A stretch of DNA of 64,000 bases from Brevibacterium yomogidense (lineage in GTDB: Bacteria > Actinomycetota > Actinomycetes > Actinomycetales > Brevibacteriaceae). Position 1 is the stretch's first letter, and the number at the start of each line of letters is the position of its first letter. Where the stretch lies: NCBI RefSeq assembly GCF_016107685.1, contig NZ_JABASY010000001.1, forward strand, positions 214,187 to 278,186, read 5' to 3'. Below, in pieces: positions 33,923-43,380 of the stretch. The notes beneath the pieces were generated by a model that saw nothing but the letters and a program-made list of their open reading frames with translations, had not been told where the DNA came from and did not search any database. Both the position numbers and the translations under genes were made by a program.

Positions 33923-33928
33923 ATTTTA
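33923..33928 (-). promoter_or_regulatory. -10 element TAAAAT for the leaderless universal stress gene
   Basis: On the minus strand TAAAAT, six bases, then ATG 33916. This is the closest match to TATAAT among the leaderless set. Confidence 0.55.
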
Positions 33929-34120
33929 CTCCTGCTGACAACAGAACTGGCGCTTCGTGACAAGACTGATACGGATCGTCCCGCTGGCTGGCCTCCCATC
34001 GGCACACTTGCGCAACTGGAGGGTTGCACGTCCGTCAAAGCACGCGCACACTGGACAGCACGTCGCGCACGACGCATCCGCCAACGGCCACTGCGGCCGG
34101 AATACACGCAGGAGTCGATG

Positions 34121-34654
34121 ATGACCCCCTCCGACCTCCCCGACACCCCCTCCCCGGCATCCCCGCATCCGGCGGCCCAGGACGTACCGGATGAGATCGT
34201 CCGCTCGATCCGCATCGCCGCTGGTCCGGAGACGGTCTTCGCAATCGTGAGTGAACCCGGCTGGTTCATCAACGACGGGACGTACCGCGAGCACTCGGTC
34301 GAATCCGACGGGAGGACCGCGCGGGTCACGGACCCCGTCCACGGCACCTTCGAGATCGGGATCGTGGAGCTCGAGGCTCCCCATCGCGCGGTCTTCCGGT
34401 GGCTGGGAGGCGATGCCGGCACCCTGGAGGACGCACCTCAGAACACGGTCACCTTCACGATCGTGCCCGACGACGACGGGGTCGTCCTCACCGTCACGGA
34501 GACGGGCTTCGCATCCTTGGACGCCGACGCCGTGGACAGAAGGCGACGCTTCGAGGAGAACTCCGCCGGGTGGGAGGAGGAGCTCACCGTCGCGCGGGAC
34601 CGAGCGCGGGAGTTGCAGGAGCAGAAGCACCACACCACGGGCCGCAGACGATGA
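34121..34654 (+). CDS. SRPBCC (AHSA1-like) domain protein
   Basis: 177 aa. After a Pro/Ser-rich tail, IVRSIRIAAGPETVFAIVSEPGWFINDG and the C-terminal FEENSAGWEEELTVARDRA give the AHSA1/START-like fold with its hydrophobic ligand cavity. There are two adjacent ATGs; the second (34121) is best spaced from GGAG. The stop overlaps the ATG of an ArsR regulator, the standard SRPBCC-ArsR pair of actinobacteria, where the first may sense or modify a small hydrophobic molecule. Confidence 0.82.
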   Translation: MTPSDLPDTPSPASPHPAAQDVPDEIVRSIRIAAGPETVFAIVSEPGWFINDGTYREHSVESDGRTARVTDPVHGTFEIGIVELEAPHRAVFRWLGGDAGTLEDAPQNTVTFTIVPDDDGVVLTVTETGFASLDADAVDRRRRFEENSAGWEEELTVARDRARELQEQKHHTTGRRR

Positions 34655-34977
34655 CACCGACCCACCTGCTCACGGGCCCGGAGGCGGACGCCCTCTTCAG
34701 CGCCCTCGCAGACCCCACGCGTCGTCGGATCCTCCAGCGGCTGGGCGCCCAGCCGGACGACGCGGGCTCGGTGGGTCGCGGGCTCGGTATCAGTCGGCAG
34801 GCCGCAGCGAAGCACCTGCGGGTCCTCGAGGACGCCGGTCTCGTGTCCGCGTCCCGCTCCTCCCGGCGCCGGATCCACACGACGGACCCGGAACGGATCC
34901 GTGCGGTCTCCGAACTCTTCGGCGCAGTTGCACGCGGCTGGGAGAAGCGACTGGACAGGATCGCCGCACACGCGTAG
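34651..34977 (+). CDS. ArsR-family winged-helix regulator
   Basis: 108 aa. ALFSALADPTRRRILQRLG and the recognition helix GISRQAAAKHLRVLEDAGLV are standard for ArsR proteins of the AHSA1-linked type. There are no Cys residues for metal binding, so it is not a metalloregulator. ATG 34651 overlaps the preceding stop by 4 bp. It presumably regulates its own operon, possibly with the disrupted SDR gene 26 bp downstream. Confidence 0.87.
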   Translation: MTPTHLLTGPEADALFSALADPTRRRILQRLGAQPDDAGSVGRGLGISRQAAAKHLRVLEDAGLVSASRSSRRRIHTTDPERIRAVSELFGAVARGWEKRLDRIAAHA

Positions 34978-35003
34978 GCAGTGCAGGCGGAGGGGACGAC
35001 GCC

Positions 35004-35823
35004 ATGAGCGCGGACACCGCCCCTCTCACCCGTGACCCGCTGCCGCTGCGCGGACGGAACATCCTCGTCACCGGGGTGAGCCGCCGTGCCGGAATCGGCT
35101 TCGCGCTGGCCTGCCGCCTCGCCGCGTACGGCGCGAGCGTCTTCTGCCACCACTACTCCCCGCACGACGAGCACCAGCCGTGGGGAGCGGACGACCCCGA
35201 GGCGGTGCTGACCGAGGTGCGCACTCACCTCGTCGGGGACGCGCGGGCGGTGGGGGTGGAAGCGGATCTGGCCAAGGCCTCGGGCCCGGAAGCAGTTCGT
35301 CGATGCGGCAGTCGCGCAGTTCGGCCGGGTCGACGGGCTCGTGTGCAACCAGGCCCTCAGCGGATCCGACGGTGCGCTGGGCGAGCTCACGGCGGACGAC
35401 CTCGACCGGCACTGGGCGGTCGACGCCCGCGCGTCGCTGCTGCTCGCGCAGGCGCTCCTCCGGCACCACACGGACGGCGACCCGGCGGGGATCGTGTTCC
35501 TCACCTCGGGACAGGGGCAGGGGCCCCTGCCCGGGGAGGTCGCCTACGCCGCCGCGAAGGCGGCGCTCGCGGGGGTGACACTCACGCTCGCGGACCAGCT
35601 GGCTGACCGCGGGATCCGCGTCAACACCCTGAACCCGGGGCCGGTGGACACCGGCTACCTCACGCCCGAGGCGTGGGAGTCGGTCGCCCAGAAGTTCCCG
35701 CTGGGACGCTTCGGGGAACCCGACGACGCCGCACGGACCCTCGCCTGGCTGCTCACCGACGAAGCCCGCTGGATCACCGGGCAGGTCATCGACTCCGAAG
35801 GCGGGTTCGCACGCTGGCGGTAG
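35004..35823 (+). pseudogene. SDR oxidoreductase gene with a frameshift
   Basis: The N-terminal part (NILVTGVSRRAGIGFALACRLAAYG, nucleotide-binding) starts at ATG 35004 after GGAGGGG. The C-terminal part (FGRVDGLVCNQALSG, YAAAKAALAG active site, GGFARWR end) continues in the +1 frame. The break lies near 35276-35292; dropping one G from the GGAAG at about 35287 joins the halves as ...GPKQFVDAAVAQFG. The joined protein of about 272 aa would be a complete FabG-like SDR. Either a recent one-base insertion or a sequencing error explains this. Confidence 0.75.
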
Positions 35824-35859
35824 CTGCGTACGTACCCGCGGGGCACCGCTCCCTGCGGC

Positions 35860-36672
35860 TCAGCAGCCACCGGCGACACGAAGGCCAGGCCAGAAGAGCA
35901 GCTGCTCACAGGGGTTGCTCGTGGGCGAGTAGTTCCAGATTCGCTGAGTCTTGCTATCGTATCCATCAGCAGAGACTGTCAGCGTGCCGTGCGTCGAATC
36001 GTCCTCACCCTTGCGCAGGTAGCCCCATTGGCCCCCGTCGCAGGCTGCGTTGTAGCCGATGAGCTTCTCGTCGCAGGAGTACGCGGACCCGACTCCACCA
36101 TCCAGCCGGATGACGCCGTTCTCGTCAGTCGTCAACGTGAGCTCCTTCACGCGACGCGGGCTGCCGTCCTTCCACGCGTCGCTCGACGACATCGTGGGGT
36201 CCTCGACGAGCCAGAACTGCTTCTCATCAGCTTTCACCTTGAAGGTGACGCTCACTCCCGCCAACGGCTGGCCGCTCTCGTCACCGAGGGTGATCGAGAT
36301 GCCGTCCGCGATCCACCCGTTGTACTGCTTCTGGTCACCGCTCAAGGAGCACTTCGGCGCACTCACAGAGTCTCCGCTGCACCCCTTGATGAGTCCGCTG
36401 TAATCCTCGCAGTTGTTGCTGTGGTACTCCGAGCAGTCCTGCTCGTCACTCTGTGACGGCGTGCCGCTCCCGCGGCAGTTCCCGTCAGGATCGACGTAGT
36501 GGTTCCACTCGCTGTTCCACCGACACCGGGATGCATTGATCGTGACCCCTGGTGGCACCGTCGGTGGATGACTCGCAGCCAACGCAGGTGCCCCACTCAC
36601 GACAGTGGCGGCGGGCACCGCCCATGCGACGCCCGAGATGAGCGACCGTCGCCGCAACCCGTTTTCAGACAT
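35860..36672 (-). CDS. Cys-rich secreted protein with Tat signal
   Basis: 270 aa. The N-terminus has twin arginines (RRRSLISG), a hydrophobic stretch and an ALAAS cleavage site near 33-34. The mature part contains ten Cys, including the last residue, in a Ser/Asp/Asn-rich background. The stretch ISITLGDESGQPLAGVSVTFKVKAD...LTTDENGVIRL looks like a single Ig-like (Big_1-type) domain. GAGGGAG precedes the ATG. GC content is lower than neighbours. Function is unknown; an extracellular disulfide-bonded protein is likely. Confidence 0.7.
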   Translation of the reverse strand: MSENGLRRRSLISGVAWAVPAATVVSGAPALAASHPPTVPPGVTINASRCRWNSEWNHYVDPDGNCRGSGTPSQSDEQDCSEYHSNNCEDYSGLIKGCSGDSVSAPKCSLSGDQKQYNGWIADGISITLGDESGQPLAGVSVTFKVKADEKQFWLVEDPTMSSSDAWKDGSPRRVKELTLTTDENGVIRLDGGVGSAYSCDEKLIGYNAACDGGQWGYLRKGEDDSTHGTLTVSADGYDSKTQRIWNYSPTSNPCEQLLFWPGLRVAGGC

Positions 36673-37263
36673 CCCCTACTCCCTCACTTCATGCACGACT
36701 GCGGCCCTTTCCGCTTTTCCTCTATTCCGTGCACCGTAAGGATATCAGCGGTGTACCTGCCGGTACGACGCCGGGGCTCCGCTCTCACCAGCGGCGTCTC
36801 CCGGTTCCGCGTGATCCCACAGCGGCAGTGAGCGCGCCTGAGCGGCCCACCACGCGAAAGGGGGCACCGGGACCACAGGCTTGGCCCACCACTAGGCGCT
36901 CCGCATCGTTCCAGGCGAGGACCGTGACCGCGACAAATACAGAAGATCGAGGAGCTGGGTGATCCCGACGGTCGCGGTGTGCTGCATTCTGCTTGTCACG
37001 CTGTACGCGTTTCCGTATACCGCAGTCGCCGGATGATAGCTTCACTGGATGGCTTGCGTTCTGCAACGACGCGTCCTAGGAACAGGCGGACCCGAGAGCG
37101 CGGCGTGACCACCAGCACAATCGGTCAAGCGGCCAAGCCCTCTGATCTGCGCGCGGCGGTCACGCCACGCTAGTCTTTGAGGGGACACAACCGTCACTCT
37201 GCGCTGGTCAACTCGCCCCGGCTACCAGACCCCCGGCAGCGCGCAGTCCTCGCGCACGCCGCG
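36673..37263. other. 591-bp stretch without a convincing gene
   Basis: It holds the promoter region of the Cys-rich gene at its left end. A 25-codon frame, GTG 36959 to 37036 after GAGGAG, would encode a hydrophobic peptide (VIPTVAVCCILLVTLYAF...), possibly a small membrane protein but too short to call. Base composition is lower than flanking DNA. I see no inverted repeats or mobile-element remnants. Confidence 0.55.
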
Positions 37264-38319
37264 TCAGTGCTCGGGCGGCGGGCCGACCACGACCAGGTCG
37301 AGCTCCTCGCGGGCCCTCGCGAAGCCTTCTGCGGGGAACCACGGCGTCCCGCCCTCGACCTGGACATAGTCGTTCGTGGGAGTGTTCATGTACTCGAAGA
37401 ACTTCTCGAACAGGTTCGTCGTCGGGAGGCCGAGCATCTGGGTGTTGTTCGCCCCGAACGCGAAGCTGTGGATCGTCCCCGCCGGAGCATGCACATAGTC
37501 ACCGGGACGCAGGGCGAACTGCTCACCGTTGATGTGCACGCGCACCTCTCCCCCGATGCAGAGGAAGTTCTCTGCGTGCCGCCCGTGGAAGTGGAGCGGG
37601 ATGTATGGTGCCTTCGCCCCTCGGGTCGACATCCCGAAGAACCGCTGCCCCGTGTGCCGAGGCCGGTTCACGTACGTGTTGACCTGCTCGAAGCTCTCGA
37701 ACCGGTCACCTCGGCCCGCTTTCATGACGAACGCCTCCTCATCCTCCGGCAGCGCGTCGAGGACGTCCGCCCGCACGTCGGCGTGCTGCAGATCCGTGTG
37801 GACGGATATCCCGAAGCGCTCATCGAGTTCTGCTGAGAGCTCGTCGACCGTGTTGTGGGTTGTGCTGCGGAAGAACACGTGAGATCCCGTGACGGTCCCG
37901 GCGGATGCCGCGAGTGCCTGGAGCCCGTCGTCCGTCGTGTAGAGGAGGAACGTGTTCACGAGCGCCTCCGGGCGCAGGGAGAACGGGGTCCCCACGGGGA
38001 TAGTCGCGGAGTCCCCGGCGACGAGGCGGGTGAGACCGTTCGGCAGCCACAGGGTGAGCTCGCCCTCGAGCGTCTGCAGGAACGTGTATCCGGTCGTCGA
38101 CAGGAAGGGAGTGGCCGGGCCCGCCGGGGCCATGACCCGGGTGAGCGCGAAGTCGTTGTTCGTGTCGACGTGCCTCGCCATCGCGGTGATGTGCCAGGAG
38201 CCGAACGCGTAGCGCGGTCCCTCTCCGGCGCTCAGCGCGAACGGAGCGGGTTCTCCGGGGAGCTCGTCGACCACGGCCTTACGTGAGTGCATCGTCTCCA
38301 GGTCTGTCACGGGTTCCAT
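37264..38319 (-). CDS. Bicupin ring-cleavage dioxygenase, quercetin 2,3-dioxygenase-like
   Basis: 351 aa with two cupin domains. The C-terminal cupin has the metal motif HFHGRHAENFL...GEVRVHING and PAGTIHSF (His, His, Glu, His). The N-terminal cupin (about 60-130; TGYTFLQTLEGELTLWL) lacks the His-x-His pair, so only one metal site is likely active. The pattern is nearer to quercetinases/YxaG than to gentisate dioxygenase. ATG 38319 follows AGGAG by about 10 bases. It is the last gene of the FAH-MFS-monooxygenase-esterase run, so it probably opens an aromatic or flavonoid ring. Confidence 0.75.
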   Translation of the reverse strand: MEPVTDLETMHSRKAVVDELPGEPAPFALSAGEGPRYAFGSWHITAMARHVDTNNDFALTRVMAPAGPATPFLSTTGYTFLQTLEGELTLWLPNGLTRLVAGDSATIPVGTPFSLRPEALVNTFLLYTTDDGLQALAASAGTVTGSHVFFRSTTHNTVDELSAELDERFGISVHTDLQHADVRADVLDALPEDEEAFVMKAGRGDRFESFEQVNTYVNRPRHTGQRFFGMSTRGAKAPYIPLHFHGRHAENFLCIGGEVRVHINGEQFALRPGDYVHAPAGTIHSFAFGANNTQMLGLPTTNLFEKFFEYMNTPTNDYVQVEGGTPWFPAEGFARAREELDLVVVGPPPEH

Positions 38320-38408
38320 CGGTGCGTTCTCCTGTGTGGTGGTGGGCGCGTGAGTAGTGGCCGCGACGGTTGTTGTCCCGCCGAGGTGGGTGTCGGGACG
38401 GCGAATGG

Positions 38409-39356
38409 TCACGACCGCTCCTCGAGGTGAAAAGCGAAGAAGTCGCAGATGAGGTCGAAGGAGGCATGCCTCCCCTGCGGGTCGAACGACCCGCGGTCGT
38501 ACGCGCTGAAGGGCGCGTTCGGTTCCGCTTCGAGCCGACCGTTGTCCAGCCGGACTCCCGGCCCCAGCTCCATGACATCGCCCGGGTTGAGGAACCCGTG
38601 GCTGAAGTCCTCGATGAGGTACAGCAGCGACTGTCCGCCCGACGCCACGAGGTGCGTGTGGAGCGCCTCCGATTGCGACGGGGGTACAGCGGCGTCCGCC
38701 GTGCCGTGCAGGAGCAGGAACGGTGGAGGCGCCGGCGATGCGAGGTGCGCGGGGCTGGCCTCCCGTGCGCGCCGCATCAGCTCGTCGTGCTCCGCTGCCG
38801 AGGTCGCAGGGCCTCCCAGCAGGTCTTCCTCGGATGTGGGCCGGGATGGGTCCGCGTCCTGCCAGGGTGACAGCAGCGCCTCGATCGCGGAGGGCGGGTA
38901 GCCGCCCACCACGCATGACACGCGGGTTTCGACACCCGCATAGTGTTCGGTCGTGCTTTCCCCCGGCAGCACGTCCACGTGCGAGCTGAGCGCCGTGACC
39001 GCGGCTATGTGGGCACCCGCCGACGAACCCCAGAGTCCGATCCGCTCCGGATCGATACCCAGCTCCTCCGCATGGACTCGCAACCACCGGAGCGCCTGCC
39101 GCAGATCGCACACCTGCGCGGGATGGCGCGCTGAGGGGGCCAGCCGGTAGTCGATGCTCGCCATCGCGAAGCCCCGCCGTGCGAAGTGCTTCGCGAAGTC
39201 CGGCCGCGCCGAACGGTCCTGCAGCCGCCAGCCGCCGCCGTGCAGCCATACGATGACTGGCCAACCACGTCCGGAGCCGACCGGCGCTGCGTCGGGGACC
39301 ACCAGGTCGATGAGCAGATCCGGTTGTGCGGGGGAGAAGGAGTCCGTGCGCATCAT
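38409..39356 (-). CDS. Alpha/beta hydrolase (HSL/BD-FAE-type esterase)
   Basis: 315 aa. Oxyanion motif WLHGGGWRLQD near 39-49, nucleophile GSSAGAH, Asp in LLHGTADAAVPPSQ and His in DFSHGFLNPG form the catalytic set. No signal peptide, so it is cytoplasmic. ATG 39356 overlaps the monooxygenase stop by 4 bp. In the cluster it could hydrolyse an aromatic ester or depside made by the bicupin enzyme. Confidence 0.83.
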   Translation of the reverse strand: MMRTDSFSPAQPDLLIDLVVPDAAPVGSGRGWPVIVWLHGGGWRLQDRSARPDFAKHFARRGFAMASIDYRLAPSARHPAQVCDLRQALRWLRVHAEELGIDPERIGLWGSSAGAHIAAVTALSSHVDVLPGESTTEHYAGVETRVSCVVGGYPPSAIEALLSPWQDADPSRPTSEEDLLGGPATSAAEHDELMRRAREASPAHLASPAPPPFLLLHGTADAAVPPSQSEALHTHLVASGGQSLLYLIEDFSHGFLNPGDVMELGPGVRLDNGRLEAEPNAPFSAYDRGSFDPQGRHASFDLICDFFAFHLEERS

Positions 39357-41095
39357 GCGGTTGCCGCCGTCACACAGGAGGCACCATCCGGGGCAGCACT
39401 GTCCCGGCCCGGTGCCTCCGCCGCGGGACCGACGGCACACAGCAGCGCGTCGGCCAATGCCCCGGACGGGTCTCCGCCCCGGTGCACTGCGGTGATGTGG
39501 TGGTCGGGGCGCACGAGGACCGCGTCCACGTCGCCCCACAGCGCACGTGCGGAGTCCGCGTCCGCACCGTCGAGCTCGGTTCTTCTCAGCGGAACGCCCG
39601 CGTCCTCTGCCGCTTCTTCTGCGCGGGCTGCAGCGTTACTCGACGTCGTTCCGTCGACGTTCTGCGGTGCGAGAACAAAAAGTGTGAAGGTGTCCATCCG
39701 CGGGTAGATGCTCGTGCCGTCCTCCCGCCAGAGGTGCGGGAGCAGACAGCCCGGGACCGCCTGGGGGCGGTACTCGACCGGGTCGACGAAGGGCACCTCG
39801 CCCTGCTGGACCCTCGACGTCCCCGCATACTCGTAGCCGACGACGAGTCCCTCGGAATGGAACTCACTCGTCTTGACGGCGAGTGCCTCGTGGACGCGCC
39901 TGCGTGCGGCGTCGCCCTCGACACCCGGCCGTGCGAGCGCCGGGTCGAGGAAGTCGTAGGCGAGCGCCTTGCCGTTCGCAGCGGCATCCCGGATCATGCG
40001 TGCGGCCACCGGACGGCGCTCCTCCTCGTAGCTTGCGAGCAGCGACTCGTCCGCCCACCCGCTGTGCACGGCGGCGAGCTTCCACGCGAGGTTCGCGGCG
40101 TCGGAGATGCACGTGTTGAAACCGTGGCCGCCCCAGGGCGGGTTGAGGTGCGCCGCATCGCCCACGAGAATGACTCGGCCCTCGGACTCCGCGTGCCCGT
40201 AAGAATCGGCGAGCAGCATCCTCGCGGTCCAGGAATCGGTCGCGAGGATCTCGATATCGACTTCGGGACCGACTCCCGCCATCTTCCTGAGCTCGTCCGC
40301 GAGCACGGCCTCGTCGTCGATCGGGTCGCAGCCCTGCAGGATCGTCCACCACGTTCCGTCGCGGTCGAGCTCTCCGATCATCCCCGCCCTGTCGCCCACG
40401 ACCCACCACTGCACCGCTGGATCGAGCGTGACTGCATCGCGAAGCGCGCGTGACCGGAAGACCACGTTGAAATTGGGGCGCGGCGCGGTCATGCCCGCGA
40501 ACGCGATGCCCAGCGATTTCCGCACCGACGAGGCACCCCCATCCGCGCCGATGACCCAGCGGGCCCTGAGACGACGCTCCGCAGAAGTGCGCTCGTCCTG
40601 CACGACCAGTTCCGGGTCGTCGTCCGAAAGGTCCGCGCGGACGGCTCGCACCCCCGTGACGAACGTGACGAGCGGCTCCCGTGACGCGGCCTCCCGCAGC
40701 ACCTCCTCCACCTGGGGCTGAGGGATCTGCTGGCCGGCCTCGGGCTGGATGTCGTACCGGCCGTCCACCAGCTGGAAGGCGCCGTGGAAGCGTCGCAGTT
40801 CGTAGCCGGTGAGCCCCGTGCAGAAGAGGACGTCCTGCGAATAGGAGACGGGCAGCGCGGCCGCACGGCGGACCTCGTCCGCCAGACTCAGATCGGCCAG
40901 GAGTGACATCGTGCGGGCGTTCGTCGTCTTGGCTCGCGGTCGGAGGCGGTCGACCCCCTCCCGCGGGTCAACCACCACGGAATCGATACCGTGACGGGCG
41001 AGCGCCAGGGCGAGGTAGAGACCGCTCGGGCCGCCACCTGCGATCGCGACAGCGGTCGAGTGCGGAATGTTCTCCCATCCGTGTGCGCGTGTCAC
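39353..41095 (-). CDS. FAD-dependent aromatic hydroxylase (PheA/TfdB/MhpA family)
   Basis: 580 aa class A flavoprotein monooxygenase. FAD motifs GGGPSGLYLALALA (near 19-32), GADGGASSVRKSLG and GDAAHLNPPWGGHGFNT are clear. The length and the C-terminal ~170 residues (TLFVLAPQ..., LVRPDHHITA) indicate the thioredoxin-like dimer domain of phenol hydroxylase/MhpA relatives. The start is GTG 41095, overlapping the transporter stop as GTGA. It likely hydroxylates a phenolic acid before ring cleavage. The substrate is unknown. Confidence 0.86.
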   Translation of the reverse strand: MTRAHGWENIPHSTAVAIAGGGPSGLYLALALARHGIDSVVVDPREGVDRLRPRAKTTNARTMSLLADLSLADEVRRAAALPVSYSQDVLFCTGLTGYELRRFHGAFQLVDGRYDIQPEAGQQIPQPQVEEVLREAASREPLVTFVTGVRAVRADLSDDDPELVVQDERTSAERRLRARWVIGADGGASSVRKSLGIAFAGMTAPRPNFNVVFRSRALRDAVTLDPAVQWWVVGDRAGMIGELDRDGTWWTILQGCDPIDDEAVLADELRKMAGVGPEVDIEILATDSWTARMLLADSYGHAESEGRVILVGDAAHLNPPWGGHGFNTCISDAANLAWKLAAVHSGWADESLLASYEEERRPVAARMIRDAAANGKALAYDFLDPALARPGVEGDAARRRVHEALAVKTSEFHSEGLVVGYEYAGTSRVQQGEVPFVDPVEYRPQAVPGCLLPHLWREDGTSIYPRMDTFTLFVLAPQNVDGTTSSNAAARAEEAAEDAGVPLRRTELDGADADSARALWGDVDAVLVRPDHHITAVHRGGDPSGALADALLCAVGPAAEAPGRDSAAPDGASCVTAATA

Positions 41096-42357
41096 GCGGG
41101 TGCTCCCTTCAGCCGTGCGGCACCGTCGACGGAGCCGCCTTCCACGATCCGTGCTCGGATAGGCAGGACGATCGCGACGATCATCCCCAGCGCCGCCGGG
41201 ATCGCGAACCACATCGCCGCTGCCGATGCTGAACCGCCGACGGAGGCCGCAAGACCACCGTACGTGGGCCCGAGGATCATGCCGATCCGTCCGATCGCCA
41301 GCGTCCAGCCCAGACCCGTCGCCCGGATCGCGGCCGGGTAGTACTGGGCGACGTGGTCGTTGATCATGTTCTGCGTGGCCATGCCGCCCACTCCCGCGAC
41401 GAAGATCGCGATGACGAGCAGAGTGTGGTCCTGTGTGAGTGAGACGCCCACGAGCGCCAGTGCCGCAGCGGCGAACCCGGAGATCACCATGTACTTGGGG
41501 GCGGACATCTGTGCGCCCACCGCCAGCACGATCGTGCCGACGATGCAACCGACGGAGTAGATCGACAGGAATGCGATGGACGAACCGGTCGCGAAGCCTG
41601 CCCCCTGCATGATCACGGGAAGCCACGTCGTGATGCCCGTGATGGTGAGGAGACTGAGCAGGCAGGCGGCCCACATGAGCAGTGTTGCCCGGCCGCGGCC
41701 TTCAGCGAACAGTCGGGACACTCCACCGGGGCGGGCGGAGGCGCTTCCGGGTGCCGCGGCCTTGACGGCGGCGCGCGCCGTCCTGAACTCCTGCGACTCC
41801 GGGAGGAAGAGGAGCACGAGCAGGAAGACCACAGCGGACAGGCCGCCCAGGGCGTAGACGGGGCGGACTCCCACCGTCGGCACGAGGGCGCCGGCGGTGA
41901 GCGCACCGATGAGTGAGCCCACAGGCGGGCCCAGCAGCACAGCACCCACCGCAAGGGAGCTCCACCCCTTGGGGGCTGACTCGTTCGCAACGGCCACCGC
42001 GGTGGGCAGCAGCCCGCCCACCCCCAGGCACGTGAGGAAGCGGAAGACCGCGAAGAGCACGAACGACGGGGCGACAGCACAGAGCAGCATGCCGATCGTG
42101 AACGTCGCGAGCGTCACGAGCAGGAGGCGTCTGCGGCCCCACCTGTCCGTGAGCATCCCCGCGGCGAGGGATCCGATGAGCATGCCGACGAGCGCGAAGC
42201 TGCCGACGGTGCCCGCCAGCCCCTTCGTCACACCCCATGCGGGGTCCGCGAGGAAGCCCGGGAGGGTCGCGCCGTACACGTAGAGGTCGTAGCCGTCGCA
42301 GACCAGCGCCAGCCAGCAAATGGCGAGGATCGCCCACGCCGGAGTGTTCTTGTTCAT
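41092..42357 (-). CDS. MFS transporter, AAHS (aromatic acid:H+ symporter) family
   Basis: 421 aa, 12 membrane segments. ALVCDGYDLYVYGATLPG has the AAHS D-G-x-D signature in helix 1, and GMLTDRWGRRRLL is MFS motif A. The second such transporter in the window, it differs clearly from the one at 10333. It is co-operonic with the monooxygenase (4-bp overlap), so it most likely imports that enzyme's substrate. Confidence 0.88.
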   Translation of the reverse strand: MNKNTPAWAILAICWLALVCDGYDLYVYGATLPGFLADPAWGVTKGLAGTVGSFALVGMLIGSLAAGMLTDRWGRRRLLLVTLATFTIGMLLCAVAPSFVLFAVFRFLTCLGVGGLLPTAVAVANESAPKGWSSLAVGAVLLGPPVGSLIGALTAGALVPTVGVRPVYALGGLSAVVFLLVLLFLPESQEFRTARAAVKAAAPGSASARPGGVSRLFAEGRGRATLLMWAACLLSLLTITGITTWLPVIMQGAGFATGSSIAFLSIYSVGCIVGTIVLAVGAQMSAPKYMVISGFAAAALALVGVSLTQDHTLLVIAIFVAGVGGMATQNMINDHVAQYYPAAIRATGLGWTLAIGRIGMILGPTYGGLAASVGGSASAAAMWFAIPAALGMIVAIVLPIRARIVEGGSVDGAARLKGAPA

Positions 42358-42405
42358 GATCTTCGCCTTTGAAGAGAGGAGTCCGTCAGGAGTGGTGTGT
42401 GCGGA

Positions 42406-43308
42406 TCAGACCGTCGCGACGACGGGGGCCGCCGCACGTCCGCTCTGCGCGTGCCGTGCGTCGTTCGCGACGACGGAGTTGGTGAGGGTGCCGAGGCGCT
42501 CGACCTCGACCTCGACGACGTCGCCCGGGTGCAGCAGCCATTCCGGTGACCGCGAGTAGCCGACGCCCTCCGGGGTGCCTGTCGCCAGCAGATCGCCCGG
42601 CTGCAGTGTGAATGTCCGGGAGATGTGCGCGAGGGTCGAACCCACGGTGTACACGATGTCCGCCGTGCTCGCGTCCTGCACGATCTCCCCGTTGACCCGA
42701 GTCTGGACGCGGAGGCCATCCCGCAGGTCCCCCACCTCGTCCGCGGGGACAAGAGGCCCGAGCGGGCCGGAGCCGTCCCCGTTCTTGCCGAGTATCCACT
42801 GGCTCGTGAGCTTCTGCGCGAGGCGGCTCGTCACGTCGTTGAATGTCGAGTAACCGACTACGGCGTTCAGTGCCTCGTCCTCCGTCGCATCGACGAGTTC
42901 GGAGCCGATGTAGGCGACGACCTCGCCTTCCCAGTCGAGTCCCCTCTCCGTCGCAGGGACGGGGATCTCCGCGCCGTCCACCGTGAGGCTGTGGGTCCAG
43001 CGGGCGAACAGCGTCGGGTGCTCCGGGAAGTCCTCCGCACCGTAGCTGCCCTCCGCGTGATGCTTGCGGTAGTTGAGGCCGATGCAGATCACCCTCGCCT
43101 CCGGCAGCACCGGCGGGACGACGGTGACGTCCGCGAGATCGACGACCGTCCCCGCGCACACTCGAGCCCGGCCGAGGTGGCCGGCGGCGTCAGACCAGAA
43201 CTCCCGCAACTCCGCGACGACGGCGGCCTGCGTCTGCGAGATCTGCTCTGCGACATGGACGGTACGGGTGCCGGCTTCGTCTAAGGACGCGAGTCCGATC
43301 AGCTTCAT
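42406..43308 (-). CDS. Fumarylacetoacetate hydrolase-family protein
   Basis: 300 aa. The FAH fold begins near residue 70 (ARVICIGLNYRKHHAEG). Metal ligands Glu in DWEGEVVAYIG and Asp in VVGYSTFNDVTSR, plus TGTPEGVGYSR, are typical. Members hydrolyse fumarylpyruvate, acylpyruvates or similar C-C bonds after ring fission. AGGAGGAG precedes the ATG. It is first in the run; the operator palindrome upstream is shared with the GntR gene. Confidence 0.88.
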   Translation of the reverse strand: MKLIGLASLDEAGTRTVHVAEQISQTQAAVVAELREFWSDAAGHLGRARVCAGTVVDLADVTVVPPVLPEARVICIGLNYRKHHAEGSYGAEDFPEHPTLFARWTHSLTVDGAEIPVPATERGLDWEGEVVAYIGSELVDATEDEALNAVVGYSTFNDVTSRLAQKLTSQWILGKNGDGSGPLGPLVPADEVGDLRDGLRVQTRVNGEIVQDASTADIVYTVGSTLAHISRTFTLQPGDLLATGTPEGVGYSRSPEWLLHPGDVVEVEVERLGTLTNSVVANDARHAQSGRAAAPVVATV

Positions 43309-43380
43309 CGCTGCTCCTCCTGGAGGTCGAAAGGATTCTGGGTGCGAGCGGCCCGGCTCCCCGAGTCCCTCGAAACCAGT

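Noticed and set aside
36959..37036. 25-codon hydrophobic frame
   Set aside because: A possible small membrane peptide, but too short for a claim without conservation data.
37264..38319. Gentisate 1,2-dioxygenase
   Set aside because: Bicupin, but the N-terminal cupin lacks the His ligands and the C-terminal HFHGRHAENF block fits quercetinase-like proteins better; no maleylpyruvate isomerase gene lies in this cluster.
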